From: Brasenia schreberi
Lineage: Eukaryota > Streptophyta > Magnoliopsida > Nymphaeales > Cabombaceae
Assembly (NCBI GenBank): GCA_036023115.1
Contig: JAYKKT010000041.1
Coordinates: forward strand, 7,442,001 to 7,506,000
Length of the DNA stretch: 64,000 bases
Reading direction: 5' to 3'
In this document: in pieces, positions 12,060-22,945 of the stretch
How the letters are laid out: the number at the start of each line of letters is the position of its first letter
How positions within the stretch are numbered: position 1 is the stretch's first letter
The notes under the pieces: model-generated
The model's database searches: none
What the model saw: the letters and a program-made list of their open reading frames with translations, nothing else
Told to the model about the DNA's origin: nothing
Translations under genes and position numbers: made by a program

Positions 12060-12459
12060 TTGTTCAAAAGATGTCTGTGACAGAAATGAAGATGTTGAGA
12101 TGGATGAGTGGTCATACAAGAAAAGACCGTATACATAATGAGGTTATTAGAAACAAATTAGGAGTGGCACCAATAGAGGATAAAATGAGAGAACATCGTT
12201 TAAGATGGTTTGGACATATAGAAAGAAGATCAAAAGAAGAACCTGTAAGAAGGTTAGAAAAACTAAATTTGAAAAGTATTAAAAGAGGTAGAGGACGACC
12301 ACAAAAGTGTTGGAAAGAAACAATAAAGAATGATCTAGCTTTTTGGGAGATAACTGCTAACATGGCACACGATAGAGATCTGTGGAAACAAAGAATCCAT
12401 GTAGCCGACCCCGTCTAGTATGGGAAAAGGCTTAGTTGTTGTTGTTGTTGTTGTTCAAA
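12060..12459. repeat. 9-bp target-site duplication around LINE
   Basis: TTGTTCAAA occurs at 12060-12068 and 12451-12459. The right copy is merged with the TTG tail, so its true length could be slightly shorter. Confidence 0.8.
12069..12450 (+). mobile_element. short 5'-truncated RTE LINE insertion with TTG tail
   Basis: Contains only the last ~350 bases of the LINE: an open frame from 12071 to 12418 (MSVTEMKMLRWMSGHTRKDRI...LRWFGHIERRSKEE...WKQRIHVADPV) and a TTG-repeat tail at 12436-12453. It interrupts copia-1. The target sequence TTGTTCAAA is duplicated perfectly at 12060-12068 and 12451-12459, and the copia family copy near 59970 shows the empty-site order. The frame is intact over its whole length, so this is a young insertion compared with the 0.7-kb and 18.6-kb copies. 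It lacks RT catalytic residues and endonuclease and cannot move by itself. Confidence 0.93.
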
Positions 12460-12766
12460 CTTATATGCCCTAAGTGTTTAGTTCGTACATTCACATCAAT
12501 TACACTCACACAATCAATATAAGCAGAACTTTTATTTTCATTTTCATTTACATTCAGTTTAAACAAACCATGCTCAGCATCAAATAAACTTAAAAAAACT
12601 ATCCTACTATATTTTTCAACAATAACTTTGCTAGGGACAAACCTAACCTCAAACTCTTTCTTTACCAAGGCATGGACCGATACAAGATTGTGCCTAATAG
12701 AGGTTATATAAATCTTGAAAAAGCTACCCGACACAATTAATAGATCAATAAGTACTATTGTATGCC

Positions 12767-12958
12767 TTACACAAAAACCCTAAAAGACCCAACCCCAAGA
12801 ACATCAGAAAAAGTATTATTTCCTATATAAACTTGATGCTCTCTAGGGTTGAATTCATTTAGATCCATTGCTCCCTCTTTCTGCTTTGAAATATGCTGGG
12901 TCGCTCTCGAGTTTTCTATATAAACTCGATGCTCTCTAGGGCAGTCCATGTAAAGCAT
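12767..12958 (-). pseudogene. copia protease region, active site lost
   Basis: The minus-strand frame contains IENSRATQHISKQKEGAMDLNEF, aligned with the copia VDSGATxHI protease active site. The catalytic aspartate and the glycine are both replaced (N and R). A duplicated VYIxN-type segment (REHRVYIENS / REHQVYIGNN) shows a small internal repeat. Upstream is the zinc knuckle, downstream the GAG-pre-integrase frame (12460-12734, IRHNLVSVHALVKKEFEVRFVPSKV). Confidence 0.8.
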
Positions 12959-13749
12959 TCAGAAATAACGCAGACTATTTCTTGCTTCTATGTTGAGTCA
13001 CATCGTTGGGTATTTCCTACCCTTATTCTTTTTGTTACAGCAATCCTGTTTGTAGTGCCCTATTTTGTCACAGTTGAAGCACTTTATCGAAGAAGCAAAT
13101 TCATGTAATTTCTTGAAAAATTAATAACCCTTCTTGTTATTATTCTTACCAAATCTTTTATTAGTTTTTTTCTTGATTTGGTTGTTTTTAGAGCTTAACC
13201 ATAAATCATCTTGAGCAACTAATCATTTTTCTCTTTTATTCTTGTTCATATGTTCTTTTTCAATTGCTAATTTCAATAGATGTTAAGAAAGGGTAAAATG
13301 TGGTCAAAGCCTAAGGGTTATGGTTACTATGTTATAAGAAGGAGAAGATTGTTTAGTATTATTGATATCTGCATCAGTTCCGGAATGACTAACTTTGGTA
13401 CAACTAAATTTCTAGTCATTAACAACATTTAGTTAACATATTCAACTACATTATCACCTTTATTTTATTTTATAAGAATTATATTTTTGAATGAGTATTT
13501 GGATATGTAACTTAGTTGTAGTATCATATTTAGTGGTCAAAGAGTCAAATAACTTTTTAGCGGTCTTAAATTCTTTGAAGACCTTAATCAAGTCATCTTT
13601 CATGTAAGTTAACATTATAGTCCTAGCTATAATATCATCCTTTATAAATGTCTTATATTTTTCTACCTCTTCATCTATTATAACTGGAGTAGGGGTAAAA
13701 TTATTTTTCTAAGTACATAATCAACACTCTTTAAAGTTAGGGCCAACGG

Positions 13750-15010
13750 GATTCTTCTTTCCTACATTTGAAAATTTAAGTCGGTTGACTTTTTTGTCTT
13801 TTCAACTCAGAAACACAGATTTTAAATGTCATTTTAATAATTTGACAAAGACACCAAGTAAAGGGTCTGAATATTTTAAATGAGAAACACAAAATAAGTA
13901 ACACATGATTAGTCATAAAACATTTTCTAAAAAATCAATAATTAAAAAATAGTTAGGCACTAAATTATAGTATCCACAATATTTAGGTACAAAACTATAA
14001 ATATTTTTCGACACTAAACATCAATTTCATATAACAAATAGGTACCATATTGGAAATATCTAAAAATTAAGATAATTTATGTAATTTCAAAACAAGTCTA
14101 TGGATAGATTAGTAAAATAGCACTTTAGACTTTTTGTAATTTCTTTGCAACTAGTGGGCATACTTGTAATTTTAACTTTCTAACCATTTTGGTAATTTAA
14201 ACTAAAAATTAAGGACAAAATAGTAAAATTACAATTCTTAGTTATTTAGTAATTTGAATAAACAATGTAGGACAAAACAGTAAATCTTTCTCCTGGCATT
14301 ATGCAAAAGGTATAATGGCAAAAAGGTACTTTTGTCAAGTAGTATAAAGGAGAATATGACAAACAGTTAGGGACATAACCAGAAAATCACAGAGAATATT
14401 GGGTTCCATAAATCAAAAAGTTAAATAAGGACAAAACCGTAAATCTACATTTTGGTATTTTGTAATTTTAACTAATTGCCTAAGGGTAGATCTATATTTT
14501 CAACATACAAGGATATTTAAGACATTTTACTTTAAAATGTCTAGATATTTTTGTAAATTATGCAATGGAAGATTGTAATATTCACAAGCAACAAGGTCAT
14601 TTTGGGCAGTCTGACCATGACTGTGCTTCATCTCTCTCTTTTATGTCTCTGTCCCAAGCAATGGAAGGTTTGGGACTATGATTTCAATTGACCCCTTTTT
14701 AAACAATGAGATAATCAAGAGAGAATACGGAGTGGAACAATCAATTCCATTATAGATTGCTCAACTTCCAACCCTAGATATTTTTGCTTGATAGTTTCAA
14801 TCCACCCTCAACAAGGGGATTTTCTGGCCATCCCACTACACAAAGGGAGATTTAACATTTTCCTTCACTATGTGCATAGAAGCCATTAACATGAAAGTTC
14901 CCTTTCTTATTTCTTTTCACTTTCCTTTAATTTTTTTGAAATGAATCTTTTTCGATAAGTTTTCCTTTTTGTGTAGGATTTACGTACCTTAGAGAGTCAA
15001 AAGAAGTAAA
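13750..15010 (-). other. copia-1 leader region
   Basis: AT-rich stretch between the gag start and the primer-binding site. It is full of short words such as AGGACAAAA(T/C)(A/T)GTAAA and TTTTGGTAATTT, with no long open frame. The leaders of the relatives at 52.9-54.1 and 61.15-63.06 kb share this style, in the latter as a tandem triplication. Confidence 0.6.
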
Positions 15011-15014
15011 TCGA

Positions 15015-15027
15015 GGCTCAGATACCA
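15015..15027 (-). promoter_or_regulatory. copia primer-binding site
   Basis: On the minus strand this reads TGGTATCTGAGCC, one mismatch from the usual plant copia site complementary to initiator tRNA-Met (TGGTATCAGAGC). The plus strand then shows TATTGAAATCTACG, so the 5' LTR would begin with its terminal CA (TG on plus) at about 15032 and extend to the right. Confidence 0.75.
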
Positions 15028-15031
15028 CTAT

Positions 15032-15410
15032 TGAAATCTACGTAGTCTCGACGCAAACCCGAGAAAAACGAACATCACAACAACTGAGTGAAAAGAACAA
15101 AGAAGGAGGAAGTAGGAGATTGGAAGACGGTTACCCGTAGAGGTTTATCACGGAAAGTTGTTTTGTTTCATTGTATTATTGTTCTTATATTTAGTTTTGT
15201 CCTTTATATTTATCTAGCTTTTTCTTCTTCTCGTGTTTTTCTCTCTAGGCTTTCCGTTAAAGTCGTTTCTCTTTTATCCGAGAGATTCATTTGCCCTTAT
15301 AAAAGTAAAACTGATTTTTTATATGTAAATCTTTCTTTTGAAAAAGTGCACCTCATGAAATCCAAAAAGAGAGCCATACTTTTAGTATTTCATGGTTGAT
15401 GTTATTGAGG
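15032..15410 (-). mobile_element. probable 5' LTR (3' part) of copia-1
   Basis: Placed by position only: it lies directly outside the primer-binding site. The plus-strand frame 15088-15399 is probably meaningless. The outer LTR end could not be found because no second LTR survives at the truncated 3' end of the element. Confidence 0.4.
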
Positions 15411-15419
15411 CTAAAAGTC

Positions 15420-15645
15420 GTCACCAATAACTTACACTATAGGCATTACTAAAGTTGAGTTTAGCATGAGGCCAACACTTGAGGCTCAACTCAAATAGTG
15501 GACGACCATGAAACACCATAAACTCTTTAAGCATCGCCAATAACTTACACTATAGGCATTACTAAAGTTGAGTTTAGCATGAGGCCAACACTTGAGGCTC
15601 AACTCAAATAGTGGATGACCATGGAACACCATAAACTCTTTAAGC
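15420..15645. repeat. 113-bp tandem duplication
   Basis: TAACTTACACTATAGGCATT recurs at 15428 and 15541. The two 113-bp units differ at only a few positions (GGACGACC/GGATGACC, ATGAAACACC/ATGGAACACC). Each unit also contains a GTTGAGTTT...CTCAAC inverted pair. This is a recent event compared with the decay of its surroundings. Confidence 0.92.
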
Positions 15646-16145
15646 AGATCTTCTATTAATTTCTGGATCTAAATATGCGATTCAAACCTGGTACTGTTCA
15701 TTCTAGATCCACATTAGGATCTTATTTGGAATCGACTGGCCTGACACGAAAGCAACACGAAACCGACCCGAACCATGACCTGTTATTTCATGTTGACGTC
15801 ATCAATTACTGACAGCATCAGTGGCCTGAACACGACTCTAAAATGGTTTGACATGTACCCTAGACATGACATGAGACATCGTTAGGCCTGACTCAAAGGG
15901 CTGATCTGTCTCGAGTTGGTCTCGACAAATCGATCTGGTTGGTTTGCCGACGACCAACAGATAGGTATGATTTTGGATGCATTTTTCGAACGACTACGGC
16001 TCCGAAACTGGTCATATTATATATATCAAATCTTTTCGATGCATTTTTTTTGCCGTTTGATTATTCGGGTTGGGTTCAGTTCTGTGTCTGTATCCAAACC
16101 CAAATCCGAGGTATTATAGGTAAACAAATAAAACCAAGTTTTGGG

Positions 16146-16237
16146 GCCATGCAACTTCAGAAGTTCATGTCCCAGAACTTGGTTCCGGTTATCACCAAAA
16201 CCAGTTTCTTAGACATGAACTTCCACAGTTGCATGGC
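16146..16237. ncRNA. candidate foldback / miRNA-precursor-like hairpin
   Basis: Two arms of 43 bases (16146-16188 and 16195-16237) are reverse-complementary at 34 positions with a 6-base loop (TTATCA). The outer 26 bases, starting GCCATGCAACT and ending GAAGTTCATGTC, have only three mismatches, clustered together. Length, loop and bulge pattern are in the range of plant MIR foldbacks, but very small inverted-repeat transposons look the same. I do not recognise the sequence as a conserved miRNA. Strand and transcription are unknown. Confidence 0.4.
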
Positions 16238-17935
16238 ATATACTTCATAGAAACTTCTCTTTTCCTTTGAATTTTTTCTAGCTAGCGGAATTTCATGTTG
16301 TATTTTTCTCTTTGCTACCTGGGTTCTCCTCTCTAAAATGTTTCTTTCGCTAAAACTCTCATCTTACAAAGACAGACAATATTCTCGATAAAAGAAATTA
16401 CGAAATAATTAGAAGAAACAGGAACCTGAAATGAGCGGAAAATAGTACGGACTCATTTTGGAAGTCATGTGTTAACCAAGTTCTTGAACATGGAAATCAA
16501 AAGTTTTGCAAGGAATAGGTATCCACTGGGACGGGAGTTGTGATTCTCATGCTTAGTGAACTGATCACGCATCTTCCACAAGAGAGTTGACATTCTAAAT
16601 TTCTTGTACTTCCCACTCCCGGTGAGTTTATATCCCTACTTGTTGCAATTATTTCAGTAGCTACAATATTGATACAAGTTTTTGTTGATAATATAATTTC
16701 ATCACATTGTGATAAATATATTAAAGGTATACTTGTTACCAACAAAGGCCAGTTATATGATGTTAGGGTTATACAGGTGGTCGAGTAACAAGCAAGTATT
16801 GCTGGTCTGGATGCACAAATGCAATTGGTTTTTCTTCAGCCTAAACTCCCAGAATCCATGTGACAACTAGACAAGTCTAATGTAAATTTCAATGGATAGA
16901 GGAAGAAGGCTAAAAGGATCTTAATGAAAAGAACAATATACTTAGGTTTCCATGAAATTCCTTGAAAACATTTGAACATTGTTTACTCTTGTGGAAACGC
17001 TATACTTCCCATAACCCTTTACTCTTGTACCATAAAACAATCCATGTTTCATGAAAACGATAGATCTAGCTAAGAAATTGCAATCCTTTAGTCTTATAAA
17101 ACAAATCAAAGGTAGAAAACAATATATATGGAGTCAACTATCACACACATCACTAGAATCACAAAGGAAACCCCAAGTGACATAAAATGGCCAAAATTCC
17201 GACTCTTGAAACCATGATGCTTACATACATAGAGAGACACATAAAGGGAGAGATAAGTAGGCAACTATTGTCGAGGAGAGGCAGAATCATTGCCCTTGAT
17301 TTCAGTTGATGTGTCTCGGAGTTCAGTGCTCAAAACCACTGCCCCATGTGTGCGTGAGAGAGAGAGATTTCACGTGAAGCAGAAGTTCTCACTTCCACTA
17401 CAGGTTACTCTCATTCTATGTTTTCAAATTATAGACTGCTATGAAAACAATTAGAAAAACTCAGACAGTTGAAGACTTGGACATAAAGGGTCCTCCACTT
17501 TTGGTTGGAAACACATATTTCAATTCCTCATTGTTGAACTTATGCACATCTTTTTACCGACTATCTTAACTTTGCAATTGCTTTTAACAGTTGAAAACTA
17601 TTTGTATGATAGCTATAACAGCTGAAAATAATTCTCAGTAATAACACCCCTAATTTCCACCAATGGCACTATAATTAATCCATCAAAGGGAGCGCATTTT
17701 ATAGGAAACTCCTGGGAACCACCTAGGCCTCTGACACCATCCAGGGATATAATTCACATATCCATATCTGACCATGGTTGTTACGGAAGAGGAAACCTTC
17801 CCTAATCCACTTAGGGTTTTGATTTAGATAGAATTATAATGCAGTCAGGGTTCTTTTGCATCAAGATTTACTTTTATATTTTAAATTATAAGGGATTATA
17901 GTACTTGATACCCAATCTTCCTTTTAAGTCTTTTT
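16238..17935. other. intergenic, no gene recognised
   Basis: AT-rich sequence with no frame resembling a known family; a GAGAGAGAGAG run is present near 17355-17370. Nothing else is supported. Confidence 0.5.
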
Positions 17936-17939
17936 CACT

Positions 17940-18110
17940 TCTTGTTCCTTGAGTTGTGACATTAAGGTTCAAGTGCCCATCCTTTGCGAAGTTGTGATCC
18001 TTCTACCATATTCTCCATTAGCTAGGTCGATCTTATCCCATGGTGGAAGATCCATGACTTCCACGCCATTACATGCTGATTTTAAATTTAACACAACTAG
18101 TTCAAGTGTT
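17940..18110 (+). pseudogene. possible copia RNase H scrap
   Basis: Frames here give CDPSTIFSIS and, in a shifted frame, LSHGGRSMT, resembling the copia RNase H CDNxSTIxLSxNP...HGRSKHI block. A frame change lies between them. It is short and degenerate, so the call is weak. Confidence 0.3.
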
Positions 18111-18354
18111 GAATTCATTCAAAGAGTTTAGCTATTTTCAAGAAGCGAAAGGTCCTTTAATCAGCTATGTTGTTGTGTTCGTGGCCTTGGAAAGTCGTGA
18201 TTGCACATAAGAATGGTTGAAGATTGATTGGCTGGCCTACACACTGTACGTAGCCCAATTGCTCCATGTTTCACAAGGCATCGCGTGTGCAGCAACGGTG
18301 AGTTCTATTAAGCTAACAGGCATCTCTTATTCCTCAATTGCACAGTTTGATGTC

Positions 18355-18560
18355 AAGCAAATTCTCCATCTTCTACATGAATATATTATATGGCCCGTTA
18401 GTTTTATTGATATCATTGGGGAAAGGTAAAGAAGAGGCAAAAGCTAAGCAATTGATGAGATATGTAACTCTAGCCGATAATTCCTTAAGCACGTCAATTT
18501 ATAGGTTGTATGCAAATAAGGGAGCCTATGAATAACAATATGTAGTCAAAATCTTATTCC
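18355..18560. repeat. dispersed repeat A, copy 1
   Basis: Shares TTTTATTGATATCATTG, GGTAAAGAAGAGG and GCCTATGAATAACAATATG words with 22735-22945. The central GGTAAAGAAGAGGCAAAAGC part is also related to 40400-40500 and 40610-40700. Copies 1 and 2 flank the LINE at 18594-22690 in direct orientation. Confidence 0.7.
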
Positions 18561-20371
18561 AAAGCTTGTTCACTTGATTAGAATTTCATAATGATACAAC
18601 TACAACAAAACTATGCCTTTTCACATACTAGATGGATCAGCTACATTGATTCTTTGTTTCTACAAAACTCGATCATGTTCCATGCGAACAGGTAACTAAA
18701 TATAAGCTAAATCATTCTTTATTGTTTCCTTCCAATACTTTTGTGGTCTTTCTTTTCTTTTCCTCTTTTAATACTTTCACAATCTTGTTTCTCATACCTT
18801 CTTAGTGGAGCTTTTTTGGTCATCTTTCTATATGTTCAAACCATCTTAAACAGTTTTTTCTCATTTTGTCATATATTGGTGCCACTCCCAATTTGTTTTT
18901 AAAAATCTCATTACATATATGATCTTTCCTTGTGTGACTAGTCATCCATCTCAACGTCTTTATTTATGTCACATACAACTTCTATATATGTTGATAATGA
19001 ATTACCCAACACTTATAACCATAAACCATAGTGGGTCAAATTATTGCTCTATAATATTTTTCTTTCAATTTTAATGGTATCTTCTTGTCACATAAAATAC
19101 ATGATGTACCTCTCCATTTGAACCACCATACATTAATTCTATATGTAACATCTTTATCAATTTTTTCATTACTCTAAAAAACCGACCCTAAGTATTTAAA
19201 ACTTTCCTTACAAAAGATACAATGTATACCAATCTTAAGTAACCAAATGATCAAACTTGTATTCCATATATTTTGTCTTTGTTCTACTAAATCGAAAGCC
19301 TTTACCTTCTAATGTTTCTCTCCATAGTTATAATTTCCTATTAACTTTTTCCTTAGACAAATCCACTAATACAATGTGAATCACATATACCAAGGGATTT
19401 CATCTTGAAGATATTTTGTTAGCTAGTGAATGACTAATAAAATAAATATGGACTTAAAGTTTATTCTTCAAAGAAAACTGTCATTTCTTCATGAGTCCTA
19501 ATACATGTTGTGTACTATCATGCTTATATCTTATAAGATTGATATATGTCAATCGGAAACCTCTTTTTTCTAAAGTTCTAAAAAAAAATATCTCTTAGCA
19601 CTCTATCATAACATTTTTCTCGATCAATAAAAACAATGTGAAGGTTCTTTTATGCTCTAAAACAAACGTCTCAATAGATGAATAATCTTAATAGTAGATC
19701 TTCCTAACATAAATCTAAATTGGTCCTCAGTTGTAATCGATATTTGTCTCAACCTGAGTTCTAGAATTCTTTCCCATAATTTCATAGTATGGCTCATCAA
19801 CTTGATACCTTGATAATTTGCAAAGTTATGAATGTCTTTCTTATTCTTATATATGGTGCAATTATACTCTTCCTCCATTCCTCACATATCTTTTATTTTA
19901 TCATATTTTATTATATAATCTTGTCAACAAAGTAACACCTGTCTCTCCTATGATTTTTCATACTTCTATAAGAATAATGTTTGATCTTATAGATTTACCA
20001 ACTCTCATAAGTTTAGGAGCTTCATGATTTTATTCTTTTGAATATGTCTATAGAAATTTTAGTTTATATATACTTACGATCTGGTTAACTCTCCTAACCT
20101 AATATTCACCTATATTTTCAATAAAAAACTTATGAAAATATTTTTTTTATCTATTTTTATATCAGTACTTGTCAATAAAATCTTTTTATCCTCATCTTTG
20201 GTGCATCTAACAAAAGTAAGATCCTTAGTTTTCAAATATTTAGTCTTAGCTATCCTAAAAATATTTCTTTTATCTTCTTTTGACTTGAACTTTTATAAGA
20301 ATTCTCACAAAATTTAGCTTTTGCTTAACTAATGACCTTTTTTGCTTTTTTTTGCTTTGTTATAAGCCTCT

Positions 20372-20945
20372 CAGGTTTCATTAGTTTTGTTGGCATAATA
20401 TAATTTGTAAGATACCCTTTCTACCTTGATCTTATCTTGCACCACTTTACTCCACTACCAAGCTTCCTTCTGTGCCATTTTATCTCTCTTAGATTCACGT
20501 AACACATCTTTTGCTACTTTCTTAATATACTTATCCATATTATTCCACATATCAAAAGGTGTATCTACATAATTCCAAGTATATTCTTTAAAGAACTTTA
20601 CGTTTAAGTATATCTTCTTTCTCATTTTTTAGGTTCAACCATGTAGTCTGAGTAGCTCCATATATCCTTTTCCTCTTTGTCCACTTTTTTACTTATAAAT
20701 CTATAACAAAAGTTGATATTGAGTAGCTAAACTATTTTTTGAAATTACCTTCCAATCCTTATAATATGATTTATCTTTTCTCTTAAAAGTAAAATAATCA
20801 ATTTTATTTGTGACAAGTCACTCTTATAAGTAATTAAATGTTCACCTCGTTTTCTAAAAAATTGTATTGGCTAAAAACAAATCATATGCCATGCTAAATT
20901 TAAATTTTCCTTATGTTTCTCATTTAAATCTCCAAACCTATAGTT
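20372..20945 (-). repeat. LINE segment repeated at 20957-21010 + 21932-22450
   Basis: Both copies contain AGTTTTGTTGGCATAATATA, TTGATCTTATCTTGCACCAC and CTCTTTGTCCACTTTTTTAC in the same order. The first copy is uninterrupted; the second is split after TATTATACCCTTTA. Confidence 0.85.
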
Positions 20946-21010
20946 GTCATGAATGCCTTCTCAAGTTTAATTAGTTTTGTTGGCATAATATAATTTGTAT
21001 TATACCCTTT

Positions 21011-21931
21011 ACATCGGAAGCCATTGGCGTGAAGGCAAAACCATCTTTCATTCCCCCAAACCTACTTCTAGAGCTTTGGTTGCAAAGCATTCTATACTCT
21101 TGCTAGGGCTTTGCATGAATAGGATGGAAAAGGAAATTACTAAGATTTGAGAATTGCTAGTCCTCGTCACTGGTGTCGCAGCCTCAAACGCAGTGTGGTG
21201 CTATCTCATTCATCCTCCCACTAGAAACATGCACTACGCAGATGATCTGGTCTTCGCTGCTAGGATTTTTGCTCCGTATTAAATCCTTTTCCGACTCAAT
21301 TCAGATCTCAGCCACCTTTTGTCTTAGTGGGCATTACTTCGTGCAGGCACTCACTTTCTTTGCGGCAGCAGGAATGGCTTGAACTTTCAAGCTTACCGTC
21401 CCATGGGGTGTGTATCCACAAAACCCAAATGCACCTTGAAGCGGCCGGGTGGGCATGGGAGGCAAATGGTGGCTTGGGTATCATTCATCTTCGAACTTTG
21501 GCCAGTAGGATCTTCCCTGCCAGAAGCCGCTTCACTTCGTTGAGGCCTAAAGAAATTCCATCAGTATGTGAGATAGCGGCACTCACTCAAGTCAACGGAT
21601 CACCTCCATCCAAGATCCATTCTAGGTCTGTCTCGTCAACACCCACTCCGCGGTAATCCACTTTCCACCCACCACCCCGTAGGAGTAGGGGTGTGCCGCA
21701 ATCTATTTCATATGTATTTAGTAATGAAGTGAAGCGGCATTAAATATGATCTGAGACCTCGAAGGACTCCTTTTTTTAGGGGCTTGGATAGTTGACTGTG
21801 GAGCTACTGAAGTTTGCGCCTCAATCAGTTAGCCGCCTACCACCCCGTGGGAGTAGTGGGCACTGCACGCCCAGTAGCTCACATGTTGGTGTGCCTCCCG
21901 CCCACTGTAGAGTGGGCGCTACGTGGGAAAC
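21011..21931. mobile_element. 0.92-kb insertion of different base composition
   Basis: The segment interrupts the duplicated LINE sequence precisely: the LINE reads TACCCTT(T) before it and CTACCTTGATC after it in the uninterrupted copy. It is visibly richer in G+C than the surroundings. On the plus strand it reads MHYADDLVFAARIF near 21230 and WEANGGLGIIHLRTLASRI near 21455, which resemble the YADD and GGLGI blocks of L1-type LINEs. The right part holds two CACCCCGTxGGAGTAG motifs (21675, 21841) and CCGCCCACTG words unlike a LINE. It may be a composite of L1 and other DNA, possibly of organelle origin. No intact gene is present. Confidence 0.55.
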
Positions 21932-22734
21932 TGCCTTGATCTTATCTTGCACCACTTTACTCCACTACCAAGCTTCCTTATGTACTATTTCATCTATCTT
22001 TGATTCATCTAACACATCTTTTGCTACTTTCTTAATATACTTAGTCATATTGTTCCACATATCAAAAGGTGTACCTACATAATTTCAAGTATCTTCTTTG
22101 AAGAACTTTATGTTTAATTATATCTTCTTTCTCATTTTTGAAGTTCAACCATTTAATCCGAGTAGCTCTATATATCCTTTCCCTCTTTGTCCACTTTTTT
22201 ACTTACAAATCCATAACCAAAAGTTGATATTGAGTAGTTAAGCTATCTTCTAAAATTACCTTCTAATCCTTATAACATGATTTATTTTTTCTTCTATAAG
22301 TAAAATAATCAATTTTGTTTGTGACAAATCACTCTTATGAGTAATTAAATGTTCATCTCGTTTTCCAAAAAAATGTCTTGGCTAAAAACAAATCATATGC
22401 CATGCTAAATTTAAAATTTCCTTATCTTTCTCGTTTAAATCTCCAAATCCATAGTTGTCATGAATGCTTTGATATTCTAATGTCTCTTTATCAATATGTT
22501 TATTTAGATCTTCTCCTAAACAAATCATCTTTGTTTATGGAATCTTTCAAATTACCTTATCTAACTCCTCCAAGAATGCCTTCTTTATACATCTTCTAGT
22601 CCTACTTGGGATGCACAAGTACAAACTATATTTAAAGCCTCTACTCCTAATACTATTTTCATCATCATATTTTGGTCATCATGCTATTGTATTTCATAAT
22701 AGTAACAAAATAAAATTGGTGTGTGTTTCTTCGG

Positions 22735-22945
22735 GCTTCATGCATCTTGTACTCGAATATATTCTTCCGGCCTTTGGTTTTATTGATTTCATTGTTGGTA
22801 GGGAAATGTAAAGATGATGTAAAAGCAAAGTAAGTGATTAGAACAATTGAAATATACAACTTTGTGGCCCTTTATTCCTTAAGCACACCAATTTATGGGT
22901 CATATGCAAATAAAGGAAGCCTATGAATAACAATATGCAATAACA
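22735..22945. repeat. dispersed repeat A, copy 2
   Basis: Direct repeat of 18355-18560, on the other side of the LINE. It shares TTTTATTGATTTCATTG, GTAAAGATGATGTAAAAGC, TTCCTTAAGCAC and GCCTATGAATAACAATATG. Confidence 0.7.

Larger units (their letters stand above)
9966..15031 (-). mobile_element. Ty1/copia retrotransposon remnant (copia-1)
   Basis: Minus-strand copia polyprotein in the order gag (about 13700-13280), CCHC zinc knuckle (13081-13040), protease region (12958-12767), GAG-pre-integrase (12734-12460), integrase (about 11800-11380), RT (about 10900-10440, YVDD at 10446-10463) and the start of RNase H (10300-9966), where the element is cut off. The zinc knuckle CFNCDKIGHYKQDC keeps all four ligands. 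The protease site reads ENSRATQHIS instead of the usual D-S/T-G, so it is dead. Stops and frameshifts are frequent. A leader of about 1.25 kb (13750-15010) precedes a tRNA-Met-like primer-binding site at 15015-15027. The same family occurs at 52.4-54.1 and 57.4-63.1 kb. A short LINE is inserted at 12069-12450. Confidence 0.9.
18594..22690 (-). mobile_element. long RTE LINE remnant with internal duplication
   Basis: Read on the minus strand from 22690 to 18594, it has endonuclease-like blocks (ALNIVCTCASQVGLED near 22650-22590; EHLITYKSDLSQIK near 22370-22320), then RT blocks and the C-terminal WxxHIER-like end near 18850. The 3' end is a degraded TTG tail (GTTTTGTTGTAGTTG, 18596-18612). The catalytic FADD is ruined (VIHIVLVD near 19390). 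About 570 bases are present twice in direct orientation: 20372-20945, and 20957-21010 continuing at 21932-22450. The second copy is split by a foreign insertion (21011-21931). It is the longest LINE copy in the window and the only one with endonuclease sequence, but stops occur throughout. Confidence 0.85.
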
